Assembly: GCF_003410055.1 (NCBI RefSeq)
Contig: NZ_QUZK01000012.1
Location: 62,001 to 126,000, forward strand
From: Wenzhouxiangella sediminis
Lineage (GTDB): Bacteria > Pseudomonadota > Gammaproteobacteria > Xanthomonadales > Wenzhouxiangellaceae
Direction of reading: 5' to 3'
Length of the DNA: 64,000 nucleotides
Shown: piece after piece, positions 37,450 to 45,503 of the stretch
Layout: every line of letters starts with the position of its first letter
Position numbering within the stretch: position 1 is the first letter of the stretch
Notes under the pieces: generated by a model
What the model was told of the DNA's origin: nothing
Seen by the model: only the letters and a program-made list of their open reading frames with translations
The model's database searches: none
Made by a program: the position numbers and the translations under genes

Positions 37450-40400
37450 TCGGTGCCGTCATTCGCTGGTCCATCCGGAACCGCTTTCTGGTCCTGATGC
37501 TGTCGGCCCTGCTGGCGGCGTGGGGCACGATCGCGATGTTCCGCACCCCGCTGGACGCCATCCCCGACCTCTCCGACGTTCAGGTGATCGTCAAGACCAC
37601 CTACCCCGGGCAGGCGCCCCAGGTGGTCGAGGACCAGGTCACCTATCCCCTGACCACCGCGATGTTGTCCGTTCCGGGCGCGACCACGGTGCGCGGCTAC
37701 TCGTTCTTCAACGACTCGTTCGTCTACGTCATCTTCGAGGACGGCACCGACCTGTACTGGGCGCGCTCGCGCGTGCTCGAGTACCTCAGCCAGGTCGCTC
37801 CGACGCTGCCGCAGGAGGCCCGGCCGGCGCTGGGACCGGATGCGACCGGCGTCGGCTGGGTCTACCAGTACGCCCTGGTCGATCGCTCCGGCGAGCACGA
37901 CCTGGCCGACCTGCGCTCGCTTCAGGACTGGTTCCTCAAGTACGAGCTGCAGACCGTCGAGGGTGTTTCCGAGGTCGCCTCGATCGGCGGCATGGTTCGC
38001 CAGTACCAGGTGGTGGTCGATCCCGACAAGCTCCGCGCCTACAACATCCCGCTCTCTCGTGTTCGTGAGGCCATCCAGAGCGGCAACATGGAAACGGGTG
38101 GCCGCGTCATCGAGATGGCCGAAGCCGAGTACATGATCCGCGCGACCGGCTACGTCGATTCGCTGGAGGATCTCGAGGCGATTCCGATCCGGACGACCGA
38201 AGACGGGGTCCCCATCCGCATCCGTGATATCGCCCGTGTGCAGTTCGGCCCCGAGCTCCGGCGCGGCATCGGTGAACTCAACGGCGAGGGTGAAGCGGTC
38301 GGCGGCATCATCGTGATGCGCTTCGGCGAAAACGCCCTGGCCACGATCGAGCGGGTCAAGGACAAGCTTTCGGCGCTCCGGGAGAGCCTGCCCGAAGGCG
38401 TCGAAATCGTCGAGACCTACGACCGTTCTTCGCTGATCAATCGAGCGGTCGACACCCTGCGCGAGAAGCTGATCGAGGAATTCATCGTCGTCGCCCTGGT
38501 CTGTCTCGTCTTCTTGTTCCATTTCCGCTCGTCGCTGGTGATCGTACTCAGTCTGCCGCTGGGGATCCTGTCGGCGTTCATCATCATGAACCTCCAGGGG
38601 ATCAACGCCAACATCATGTCCCTGGGCGGCATTGCGATCGCCATCGGCGCGATGGTGGACGCCGCGATCGTGATGATCGAGAACTACCACAAGCACCTCG
38701 AGCATCACGGCGATTCGCTCGAGGGTGAGGCGCGCTGGAACGCGCTGACAGAAGCGGCCGTCGAGGTGGGTCCGGCCCTGTTCTTCTCGCTGTTGATCAT
38801 TGCGCTGAGCTTCGTGCCGATCTTCGCGCTCGAGGCGCAGGAGGGGCGAATGTTCAAGCCGCTCGCCTTCACCAAGACCTACGCCATGGCGGCCGCCGCC
38901 GGACTGGCGATCACGCTGGTGCCCGTGTTGATGGGTTATCTCATCCGGGGGCGGATCACGCCCGAGCACAGGAACCCCGTCAACCGTTTTCTGACCTGGG
39001 CCTACCGACCGGTTCTGGCCGCGGCCCTGCGCTTCCCGCTCACGACAGTCGTGGCCACCCTGGTCATCCTGGCCAGCGCCTGGGTGCCCTACAGCCGATT
39101 GGGCAGCGAGTTCATGCCCGAACTCGACGAGGGCGACCTGCTCTACATGCCCAGCGCCTATCCCGCCGCGTCTGCCGGCAAGATGGCGGAAATCCTGGGG
39201 CAGACCAATCGCCTGATCATGTCGGTGCCGGAGGTCGAAACCGCCTACGCCAAGGCCGGGCGCGCCGACACCGCCACGGACCCGGCGCCGCTGACCATGG
39301 TGGAGACAACCATTCGGCTCAAGCCCCGATCGGAATGGCGTGAAGGCATGACCATGGACAAGCTCAAGGAGGAACTCGACGCCCTGGTCCAGGTGCCCAG
39401 CCTGACCAATACCTGGATCATGCCGATCAAGAACCGCATTGACATGCTGGCCACCGGGATCAAGACGCCTGTGGGCGTCAAGGTCGCCGGCCCCGACCTC
39501 GAGGTCATCAACCGCATCGGCTCGGAGATCGAGCGCGTGATCGAAGACGTTCCGGGAACCGCATCGGTCTATGCCGACCGCGTCACCGGCGGGCGCTACG
39601 TCACCATCGACGTCAAGCGCGAAGAAGCGGCCCGATTCGGACTCAATATCCGCGACGTGCACGAAATCGTGCGCTCGGCCGTCGGCGGCATGACGATCAG
39701 CCAGAGCGTCGAAGGACTCGAACGCTATCCGATCAATATCCGCTATCCGCGCTACAAGCGTGAGTCGGTCGAGGAATTGCGCGAACTGAGCATCGTCACG
39801 CCCCGCGGCGAGCAGATCCCGCTTTCGGCCGTAGCCGACATCGGAGTCGAAACCGGTCCCGGCGTCATCCGCACCGAGAATGCCCGTCTCAATGGCTGGA
39901 TCTATATCGACGTCAACGACCCGGATCTCGGCGGCTACGTGCAACGGGCCAGGCAGGCAGTGGCCGATCAGATCGACCTGCCGCCCGGCTATTCACTAGG
40001 CTGGTCCGGGCAGTACGAGTTCATGCAGCGCGCGGCCGACAAGCTGAAGCTGGTGGTGCCCGCCGCGATCGGCATCATCGTGCTGCTGCTGTTCATGAAC
40101 TTCCGCAACCCGGTCTCGGTGCTGATCATCCTGGGCACCCTGCCCCTGTCGCTGGTCGGCAGCTACTGGCTGCTTTACCTGCTGGGCTACAACATGTCGG
40201 TGGCCGTCGGTGCCGGCATGATCGCGCTCGCCGGCGTGGCCGTGGAAATCGGCGTGCTGATGATCGTCTATCTCGACCAGGCGCTGGCAGGCAAGCGAAG
40301 CGAACTCGCTGCCGAGGGCGCGGAGCTCGGAAAGCAGGACGTCGTTGAGGCCGTGACCAACGGTGCGCTGCTCAGGGTTCGCCCGATCATGATGACCGTC

Positions 40401-40580
40401 GCGGTAATCATCGCCGGCCTGCTGCCGATCATGCTCGGCCACGGCACCGGCTCGGAAATCATGCGCCGCATCGCCGCCCCCATGGTCGGGGGCATGGTCA
40501 GTGTCACCGTGCTCACCCTGCTGGTGGTGCCGGTGATCTACTACCTCTGGAAATCCCTGGGCGCCCGCTCGAACCCGTAG
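37446..40580 (+). CDS. cusA: CusA-type heavy-metal RND efflux pump
   Basis: 1044 residues with 12 TM helices and two large periplasmic loops, the HME-RND architecture. Motifs close to CusA: FMPELDEGDLLYMPS with the copper-path Met, GRADTATDPAPLTMVETTI, DMLATGIKTPVGVKV, and the proton-relay residues in AIGAMVDAAIVMIEN (TM4) and GVAVEIGVLM (TM10). It exports Cu(I)/Ag(I) with CusB and CusC; the Met residues favour monovalent metals over Zn/Co/Cd. Overlaps cusB by 4 bp. Confidence 0.94.
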   Translation: MIGAVIRWSIRNRFLVLMLSALLAAWGTIAMFRTPLDAIPDLSDVQVIVKTTYPGQAPQVVEDQVTYPLTTAMLSVPGATTVRGYSFFNDSFVYVIFEDGTDLYWARSRVLEYLSQVAPTLPQEARPALGPDATGVGWVYQYALVDRSGEHDLADLRSLQDWFLKYELQTVEGVSEVASIGGMVRQYQVVVDPDKLRAYNIPLSRVREAIQSGNMETGGRVIEMAEAEYMIRATGYVDSLEDLEAIPIRTTEDGVPIRIRDIARVQFGPELRRGIGELNGEGEAVGGIIVMRFGENALATIERVKDKLSALRESLPEGVEIVETYDRSSLINRAVDTLREKLIEEFIVVALVCLVFLFHFRSSLVIVLSLPLGILSAFIIMNLQGINANIMSLGGIAIAIGAMVDAAIVMIENYHKHLEHHGDSLEGEARWNALTEAAVEVGPALFFSLLIIALSFVPIFALEAQEGRMFKPLAFTKTYAMAAAAGLAITLVPVLMGYLIRGRITPEHRNPVNRFLTWAYRPVLAAALRFPLTTVVATLVILASAWVPYSRLGSEFMPELDEGDLLYMPSAYPAASAGKMAEILGQTNRLIMSVPEVETAYAKAGRADTATDPAPLTMVETTIRLKPRSEWREGMTMDKLKEELDALVQVPSLTNTWIMPIKNRIDMLATGIKTPVGVKVAGPDLEVINRIGSEIERVIEDVPGTASVYADRVTGGRYVTIDVKREEAARFGLNIRDVHEIVRSAVGGMTISQSVEGLERYPINIRYPRYKRESVEELRELSIVTPRGEQIPLSAVADIGVETGPGVIRTENARLNGWIYIDVNDPDLGGYVQRARQAVADQIDLPPGYSLGWSGQYEFMQRAADKLKLVVPAAIGIIVLLLFMNFRNPVSVLIILGTLPLSLVGSYWLLYLLGYNMSVAVGAGMIALAGVAVEIGVLMIVYLDQALAGKRSELAAEGAELGKQDVVEAVTNGALLRVRPIMMTVAVIIAGLLPIMLGHGTGSEIMRRIAAPMVGGMVSVTVLTLLVVPVIYYLWKSLGARSNP

Positions 40581-40622
40581 CGAGCCAGTTTTAATGTACG
40601 AAGCAACGTACTGGAGGACATC

Positions 40623-40916
40623 ATGGAACGATCGAATGGACAAACCCCAATGTCACTGAAAGCCCGCGTCGTCTCCACGGGGCACGCGCTCTCGCTGTTT
40701 CTCATCGTGAGTTACTTGTTGTGTGTGGGCTTCGGCCTTCTGGCGCCGGAGGGTCTCCGCATGTACCAGGCCTGGGCACCCCTGCTGCCGGGTTTCGAGT
40801 GGCTTACCGCAAGGGGATTTCTGGCCGGTGCGATCGGTGCTTACCTCTATGGCTGGTACATTGCCGGTGTATTCGTCCCACTCAAATACTGGGCCGAAAA
40901 CCGCCGTAGAGCGTAG
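40623..40916 (+). CDS. Small DUF5676-like membrane protein
   Basis: 97 residues with two predicted TM helices (about 22-42 and 62-85) separated by a YQAWAPLLPGFEWLT loop, a pattern seen in DUF5676 proteins that accompany metal efflux operons. GGAGG lies at good spacing from the ATG. It follows cusA after 42 bp; a GTACG-aagcaa-CGTAC dyad sits in between. The function is unknown. Confidence 0.75.
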   Translation: MERSNGQTPMSLKARVVSTGHALSLFLIVSYLLCVGFGLLAPEGLRMYQAWAPLLPGFEWLTARGFLAGAIGAYLYGWYIAGVFVPLKYWAENRRRA

Positions 40917-40948
40917 TCGAAGCGGCAGGATTCAAAGGAGTCCCAATC

Positions 40949-42040
40949 GTGAAAACCACTGTAATCGTCATCAAAACGCTCCTCGCCACCACCGTCCTTC
41001 TCGTGCTGGCGATATTCGCTTTCGCGTGGAGCGGCCTGTATCCCGTCTCCGCCGGTTCAGGGCACACCGCCCCCGTGGCCTGGTTGCTCGAGACCGTGCG
41101 CGAACGCTCCGTCTCGGTGCGGGCCGCCGACCTGGTCGTGCCGGACGATCTCGACTCGCAGCAACGGATCGCCGCAGGCGCCGGTCACTACAAGAGCATG
41201 TGCGCGGGCTGCCACGGCCAACCGGGGCAGGACCCGGCCGATGCCTGGGATCCTCAACCCCCGGCGCTCTATCGCTATCGCGTCGATGCCGCCGAGGCGT
41301 TCTGGACCGTCAAGCACGGCCTGAAGATGACCGCGATGCCCAGCCATCTCGACCACAGCGACGAAGAGAACTGGGACACGGTCGCATTCGTTCGTGCCCT
41401 GCCGGACATGGACGCCGCCGAATATGAAGCTCTGACCGCCGATGCCACGCACGACCACGGCAACGGTGGCGGGCACGATCACGGCGCCGATTCCTCGGAT
41501 CATCACGACGATGAATCCGGGCAGGACGGGCACCACGACCAAGGGGGCATGGGCGAGTCGTCGGAAGACACCGAATCGGCTGGGCACGATCACGAGCATG
41601 CGATGGCGGCATCCACACCCGTAGCGACGGTGGACGGCTTCCGCCATGCACTGGCCGAAGGTCGAGGAGAGGATGCCCTCGCCTATCTGCACCCCGGAGC
41701 AACGATTGTCGAGGGCGGTCACGTCCAGACCGTGGAGGAATACCGCGGCGGACACCTCGGCAGCGACATGGAATTCCTGCGCTCGATCGACGTGAAACAA
41801 CTGTCCCGGTCTGTCAATTCTGGCGGCGGACAAGCCACGGTCGAGACCCGATCTCGTTTCACCGGCGAAATCGGCGGCGAGACACTCGATCTCGAGAGCA
41901 CCGAATTCGCCACCCTGGTCGAAACGGGCGACGGCTGGCGCATCAGCCAGGTTGCCTGGAGCGCCCGGCCTTACGGCGAGGATCAGAAGGACGAATCGAA
42001 TCACGAACACGCCCCTGGAGAAGAAGACCATGACCATTAA
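40949..42040 (+). CDS. Cytochrome c fused to His-rich linker and NTF2-like (DUF4440-type) domain
   Basis: 363 residues from a GTG with AAAGGAG upstream. It has an N-terminal membrane anchor (about 8-28), a monoheme cytochrome c domain (about 70-160) with CAGCH and a likely axial Met in KMTAMPSHLDH, then a His/Asp-rich linker (about 168-225, many HDH and HH pairs), an NTF2/SnoaL-like domain (about 226-340: TVDGFRHALAEGRGEDALAYLHP, GGHLGSDMEF, WRISQVAWSA) and a short His-rich tail (HEHAPGEEDHDH). The NTF2 domain has no obvious catalytic set. It probably sits in the periplasm and handles metal or electrons within the copper island. I do not recognise a described protein with this layout. Confidence 0.85.
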   Translation: MKTTVIVIKTLLATTVLLVLAIFAFAWSGLYPVSAGSGHTAPVAWLLETVRERSVSVRAADLVVPDDLDSQQRIAAGAGHYKSMCAGCHGQPGQDPADAWDPQPPALYRYRVDAAEAFWTVKHGLKMTAMPSHLDHSDEENWDTVAFVRALPDMDAAEYEALTADATHDHGNGGGHDHGADSSDHHDDESGQDGHHDQGGMGESSEDTESAGHDHEHAMAASTPVATVDGFRHALAEGRGEDALAYLHPGATIVEGGHVQTVEEYRGGHLGSDMEFLRSIDVKQLSRSVNSGGGQATVETRSRFTGEIGGETLDLESTEFATLVETGDGWRISQVAWSARPYGEDQKDESNHEHAPGEEDHDH

Positions 42041-42533
42041 ACACGCCTTGTCCACCGGACTACTGCTCACGGCGGCCGCCCTGACTGCCGCCTGCCAGGC
42101 CCAGTCGACCGATGAATCCGCCCCGGCGGGGGCCGAGACTTCTCGGCCCGAGATGACCGTCTACCATGACCCCAACTGCGGCTGCTGCGGCAAGTGGGTC
42201 GATCATATGCGGGCCAACGGCTTCGATGTCGAAACCATCGCGACCCGGGACATGAACAGCATCAAGCTCGATCTCGGCGTGCCGCGCAATCTCCCCTCCT
42301 GCCACACCGCCGTGGTCGGTGACTACGTGATAGAAGGGCACGTCCCCGCAGAAGACGTCAAGCGACTCCTCTCCGACAAACCCGACGCGGCCGGACTGAG
42401 CGTCCCCGGCATGCCGCTCGGCTCGCCCGGGATGGAGATGGGCGAGCGCCGCATGGCCTACGACGTAATCCAGTTCGGCGAGGACGGTGACACGACGGTC
42501 TTCAATCACTACGAAGCGATCGACGGGCAATAA
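42030..42533 (+). CDS. DUF411 lipoprotein, probable metal-binding
   Basis: 167 residues with a lipobox (LTAAC) after a signal peptide. The DUF411 core (about 43-150) has the CGCC motif in DPNCGCCGKW at about residue 50 and the second Cys in NLPSCHTAVVGDY, then GHVPAEDVKRLL and a Met-rich GMPLGSPGMEMGE loop. Members are found in copper and other metal resistance loci and are thought to bind metal in the periplasm. The start overlaps the preceding stop by 11 bp. Confidence 0.88.
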   Translation: MTIKHALSTGLLLTAAALTAACQAQSTDESAPAGAETSRPEMTVYHDPNCGCCGKWVDHMRANGFDVETIATRDMNSIKLDLGVPRNLPSCHTAVVGDYVIEGHVPAEDVKRLLSDKPDAAGLSVPGMPLGSPGMEMGERRMAYDVIQFGEDGDTTVFNHYEAIDGQ

Positions 42534-42609
42534 ACGGTTAGGCGCCGACTTATCAGGGGTTCCGGCCCCGAGGTCGGGTCGCCCGTCACCACCAAGGAGG
42601 CGCACGAAC

Positions 42610-43554
42610 ATGCCCGAACACAGTGCACACGGACATGCCGGCCACATGCCCTCGAGCGGTCGGGGCATGGTCATCTCCGCCTGGCTGACCGGCGTCTACT
42701 TCGTCATCGAAATGGGCATCGGGCTCTGGACGGGCTCGATCGCCGTCATTTCCGACGCCTTCCACACGTTCTCCGCCGTCGGCGGCGTACTGGTCGCCAT
42801 CGTGGCCGCCCGGCTGGCCCGGCGGCCCGCCGACGAGGATCGCAGCTTCGGCTGGTACCGCGCCGAAGTCATCGGTGCGCTGGTCAACGGCGGATTCCTC
42901 CTGGCCATGGCCGTGTTCGTGATCGCAATGGCCGGCATGCGACTGAGCGATCCGATCGACCTGCCGCCGGCGCCCATGCTGTGGGCCGCGGCCGGCGGAC
43001 TGGTCACGGAGCTCATTTCCCTGGGCCTGATCTGGAAGCAGAGCCGCAGCGACCTGAACGTCAAGGGCGCGCTATGGCACATCATCCAGACCTTCGTCGG
43101 CAGCCTGCTGATCATCGTAACGGCGCTCGTCATCCACTTCACGGGTTTCCTGATGATCGACCCGCTGCTGGGCATGGCCTTCGGATTCGTCCTGCTGTGG
43201 GCCAGCTGGGGCATTCTCCGTGACGCCATGCATCTGCTGATGGAGGGCACCCCGCCTGACGTGGACCTGGTCGAGATCGTCACAAGGCTGGAGGACCTGG
43301 ATGGCGTCGGCAATGCGCACCACGTCCATGCCTGGGCGCTGACCAGCGGTCGGTACGTCTTCTCGGCCCATCTGCGGGCTGCGGACGACGCAGACGCACA
43401 GGCCATCCTGAAAACCGCCTACCGACTGCTCAGGGACGAATACGGCTTCTTCTTCGCGACCCTGCAGGTCGAACAGACCTGCCTGGACGAAAGTGGCGCG
43501 GAAGCGATCGACCTCACGCGCGAGGCCAACGCACCGCATCCGCACGAGCCGTGA
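42610..43554 (+). CDS. Cation diffusion facilitator family transporter with altered metal site
   Basis: 314 residues, six TM helices and a C-terminal cytoplasmic domain of the CDF (CzcD/ZitB) family, with AAGGAGG before the ATG. The loop pattern ARRPADEDRSFGWYRAEV matches CzcD. The TM2 metal motif HxxxD reads HTFSA and the TM5 HxxxD reads HIIQT, so both transport-site Asp residues of the normal four-residue site are missing while both His remain. It may carry a different ion (perhaps a soft or monovalent metal) or be a sensor or non-transporting variant. Overlaps the next gene by 4 bp. Confidence 0.9.
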   Translation: MPEHSAHGHAGHMPSSGRGMVISAWLTGVYFVIEMGIGLWTGSIAVISDAFHTFSAVGGVLVAIVAARLARRPADEDRSFGWYRAEVIGALVNGGFLLAMAVFVIAMAGMRLSDPIDLPPAPMLWAAAGGLVTELISLGLIWKQSRSDLNVKGALWHIIQTFVGSLLIIVTALVIHFTGFLMIDPLLGMAFGFVLLWASWGILRDAMHLLMEGTPPDVDLVEIVTRLEDLDGVGNAHHVHAWALTSGRYVFSAHLRAADDADAQAILKTAYRLLRDEYGFFFATLQVEQTCLDESGAEAIDLTREANAPHPHEP

Positions 43555-44486
43555 AGACCTTTCTTCTGCTCGCGCTGATCACCGTCTCCGAGGCGACGAT
43601 CGGGGTATTCGTCAAGCTGACCGACGGCCACATCCCGATCCACACACTGACCTTCTACGCCATGAGCTTCGCCGCCCTGTTCCTGTTCGCGGCGCGCTGG
43701 GCCGTCACTGGACAGGCACCCCGATTCCCGGTAGGCAACCTGAAGGACACGATCGTCATCGGCATTCTGGTTGCCGCGCAGGGCGGCTTCTTCAACTACG
43801 CCATGTCGCTCGTCCCGATCGCCAACGCGGTCATTTTCTGGAGCGTTGCGCCCTTCTTCGTGTTCTTGTTCTCCTGGTTTTTTCTGGGTGAGAAAGCGCG
43901 GCCAGCCTACGTCGCCATCTTCGGCCTGGCCCTGATCGGCATCGTTCTCGCCAACCCGCTCGGAGAAGGCCGTCAGCTGGGAAACCTCGTGGCCCTGGCC
44001 ACCGGCGCCATCTATGCGGCGATGGTTACCTACATGCGCTACGAAGGCCTGACCGAAACCGGCAATGATATCGCCTGGTCGCTGTTGACCGCCGCCCTGG
44101 CGCTTTCACCCTCGCTTGTACTGTTCGGCACCGGCTCGCCGTTTGAATGGCTCGCCTACTCCCGACTCGGCGGGCTAGAAGTGCCGGTGTTCGTCTGGGC
44201 GCTGGGACTCGGGGTCATTTCGACGGGTTTTGCCTATTTCGGTATCTCGATCGTGCTTCGATCGATTACCGCGAATATCTATTCGCTGGTCGACATCATC
44301 GTCTCACCGGTCGTCGCCGCAACGCTCGGCTGGCTCGTGTTTGCCGAAATGCCCGGGCAGCGGATGATCGCAGGCGGGGCGCTCCTGCTGGGGGCCGGAT
44401 TCTGGCTGACCCGGGAAATGAGCCGGGGCAAGGAACACGAGCCGGTCCATGCCTGTCACATTAGTAAGCGCGCAAGTAATTGCTGA
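43551..44486 (+). CDS. EamA/DMT family transporter
   Basis: 311 residues with ten predicted TM helices in two EamA repeats, ending in a short basic tail. The GTG start overlaps the CDF stop (GTGA), so translation is coupled, although its substrate class (metabolites, drugs or amino acids) is not obviously linked to metals. It may simply have been caught in the operon, or export a chelator; no sequence evidence decides. Confidence 0.88.
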   Translation: MKTFLLLALITVSEATIGVFVKLTDGHIPIHTLTFYAMSFAALFLFAARWAVTGQAPRFPVGNLKDTIVIGILVAAQGGFFNYAMSLVPIANAVIFWSVAPFFVFLFSWFFLGEKARPAYVAIFGLALIGIVLANPLGEGRQLGNLVALATGAIYAAMVTYMRYEGLTETGNDIAWSLLTAALALSPSLVLFGTGSPFEWLAYSRLGGLEVPVFVWALGLGVISTGFAYFGISIVLRSITANIYSLVDIIVSPVVAATLGWLVFAEMPGQRMIAGGALLLGAGFWLTREMSRGKEHEPVHACHISKRASNC

Positions 44487-44544
44487 ACCCAATGGCTCGG
44501 TACCGGCCACGCTGATCACCAAAGGAACGACAAGGAGTCAGACC

Positions 44545-44961
44545 ATGAACAAGCGCACACCGATTCTTTTGGCGCTCACCCTCCTCGCCACGACGCCGGC
44601 CTTCACCGGAGACGAACACCGGGGCGAGCAGAAAATGGGCGGCCACGGCATGCAGTCAGACAGCGGCATGATGGATCACGACGCCATGCAATCGCGCATG
44701 CAGACCATGCGCGAAACCATGCGACAGATCCAGAACACCGACGACCAGGCCGAACGTCGCCGACTGATGCGCCAGCACATGCAGCAGATGCACGATGCCA
44801 TGGGCGAAATGAGCCGCATGGGCGGCATGAACGGCGGAATGATGAACATGAACGCTGATCAGTGCCGGCAGATGATGCAGAACCACGCCGACATGATGCA
44901 GGCCATGATGGAGCAAATGGGCGCCCACATGCGTGCCAGCGGCCGCCACGGACGAAACTGA
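44545..44961 (+). CDS. Met-rich secreted protein, probable copper/silver binder
   Basis: 138 residues, signal peptide about 1-20. In the mature protein roughly a quarter of residues are Met, with His and Gln, in motifs such as MMDHDAMQSRM, MRQHMQQMHDAM and MNGGMMNMN. Clustered Met and His is typical of Cu(I)/Ag(I) sponges. AAGGAG precedes the ATG. Probably the last plus-strand gene of the metal island. Confidence 0.8.
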   Translation: MNKRTPILLALTLLATTPAFTGDEHRGEQKMGGHGMQSDSGMMDHDAMQSRMQTMRETMRQIQNTDDQAERRRLMRQHMQQMHDAMGEMSRMGGMNGGMMNMNADQCRQMMQNHADMMQAMMEQMGAHMRASGRHGRN

Positions 44962-45006
44962 ATCGCGTTGCCCAGCTGGGCCGGTCTCGGGGGGATTCGA
45001 GATACG

Positions 45007-45038
45007 CCTCGTCCCGGATCGTTCGATCCGGGATGAGG
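45007..45038. terminator. Strong hairpin between convergent genes
   Basis: A stem of 15 bp (14 matches plus a G-T wobble) built on CCTCGTCCCGGATCG and CGATCCGGGATGAGG with a two-base loop, between the Met-rich gene and the convergent DUF302 gene. No T-run follows, so termination efficiency is uncertain. Confidence 0.55.
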
Positions 45039-45048
45039 GGTTCTCGGA

Positions 45049-45441
45049 TCAGATGGCGTCGAATACCCTCGCCAGGCGGTCGCGCACTTCCGCGGCTACG
45101 TCGTGAACGGCGGCGTTGTCGACAAGCTCCAGTACGGCCTGAGGGTCCATGAATTCCACATGGACCCGCTCATCGTCGCCTTCGCGCACGACCACGTTGC
45201 ACGGCAGCAGGACGCCGATCTGCGGTTCCGCCGTCAGCGCCCGGTGCGCCAGTTCGGGGTTGCAGGCGCCCAGGATCCGGTAGGGGCGCGTGTCGGTGTC
45301 CAGCTTCTTCTTCAGGGTCGCCTGGACATCGATTTCGGTCAGCACGCCGAAGCCCTGCTCGGCCAGCGCTTCGGTCACGGCTTCGACCGCCTGCTCGAAG
45401 CTCGACGCTACGGTCTTTCCGAAACTGAATTCATTGCTCAT
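45049..45441 (-). CDS. DUF302 family protein
   Basis: 130 residues, a full DUF302 domain: an N-terminal helix SFEQAVEAVTEALAEQGFG, then TEIDVQATLKKKLD, ILGACNPELAHRAL and VLLPCNVVVRE. Two Cys in the CNP and PCN motifs are typical. It is often found beside metal and redox genes; its biochemical role is not settled. The ATG at 45441 has GGAGAA upstream. It is convergent to the metal island. Confidence 0.9.
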   Translation of the reverse strand: MSNEFSFGKTVASSFEQAVEAVTEALAEQGFGVLTEIDVQATLKKKLDTDTRPYRILGACNPELAHRALTAEPQIGVLLPCNVVVREGDDERVHVEFMDPQAVLELVDNAAVHDVAAEVRDRLARVFDAI

Positions 45442-45503
45442 CGCGATTCTCCTCGCTTGGTGTCCGGCGTATCGTAACAACCGCATCCGGCATAATAGGC
45501 CGC

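Noticed and set aside
37392-39944. Open frame of 850 codons antisense to cusA and the end of cusB
   Set aside because: The opposite strand encodes a complete RND pump; the antisense product is His/Asp-rich shadow sequence without recognisable domains.
40594-40610. GTACG-aagcaa-CGTAC dyad as an operator for the downstream genes
   Set aside because: Five-base arms are too short to support a call, and no matching regulator is nearby.
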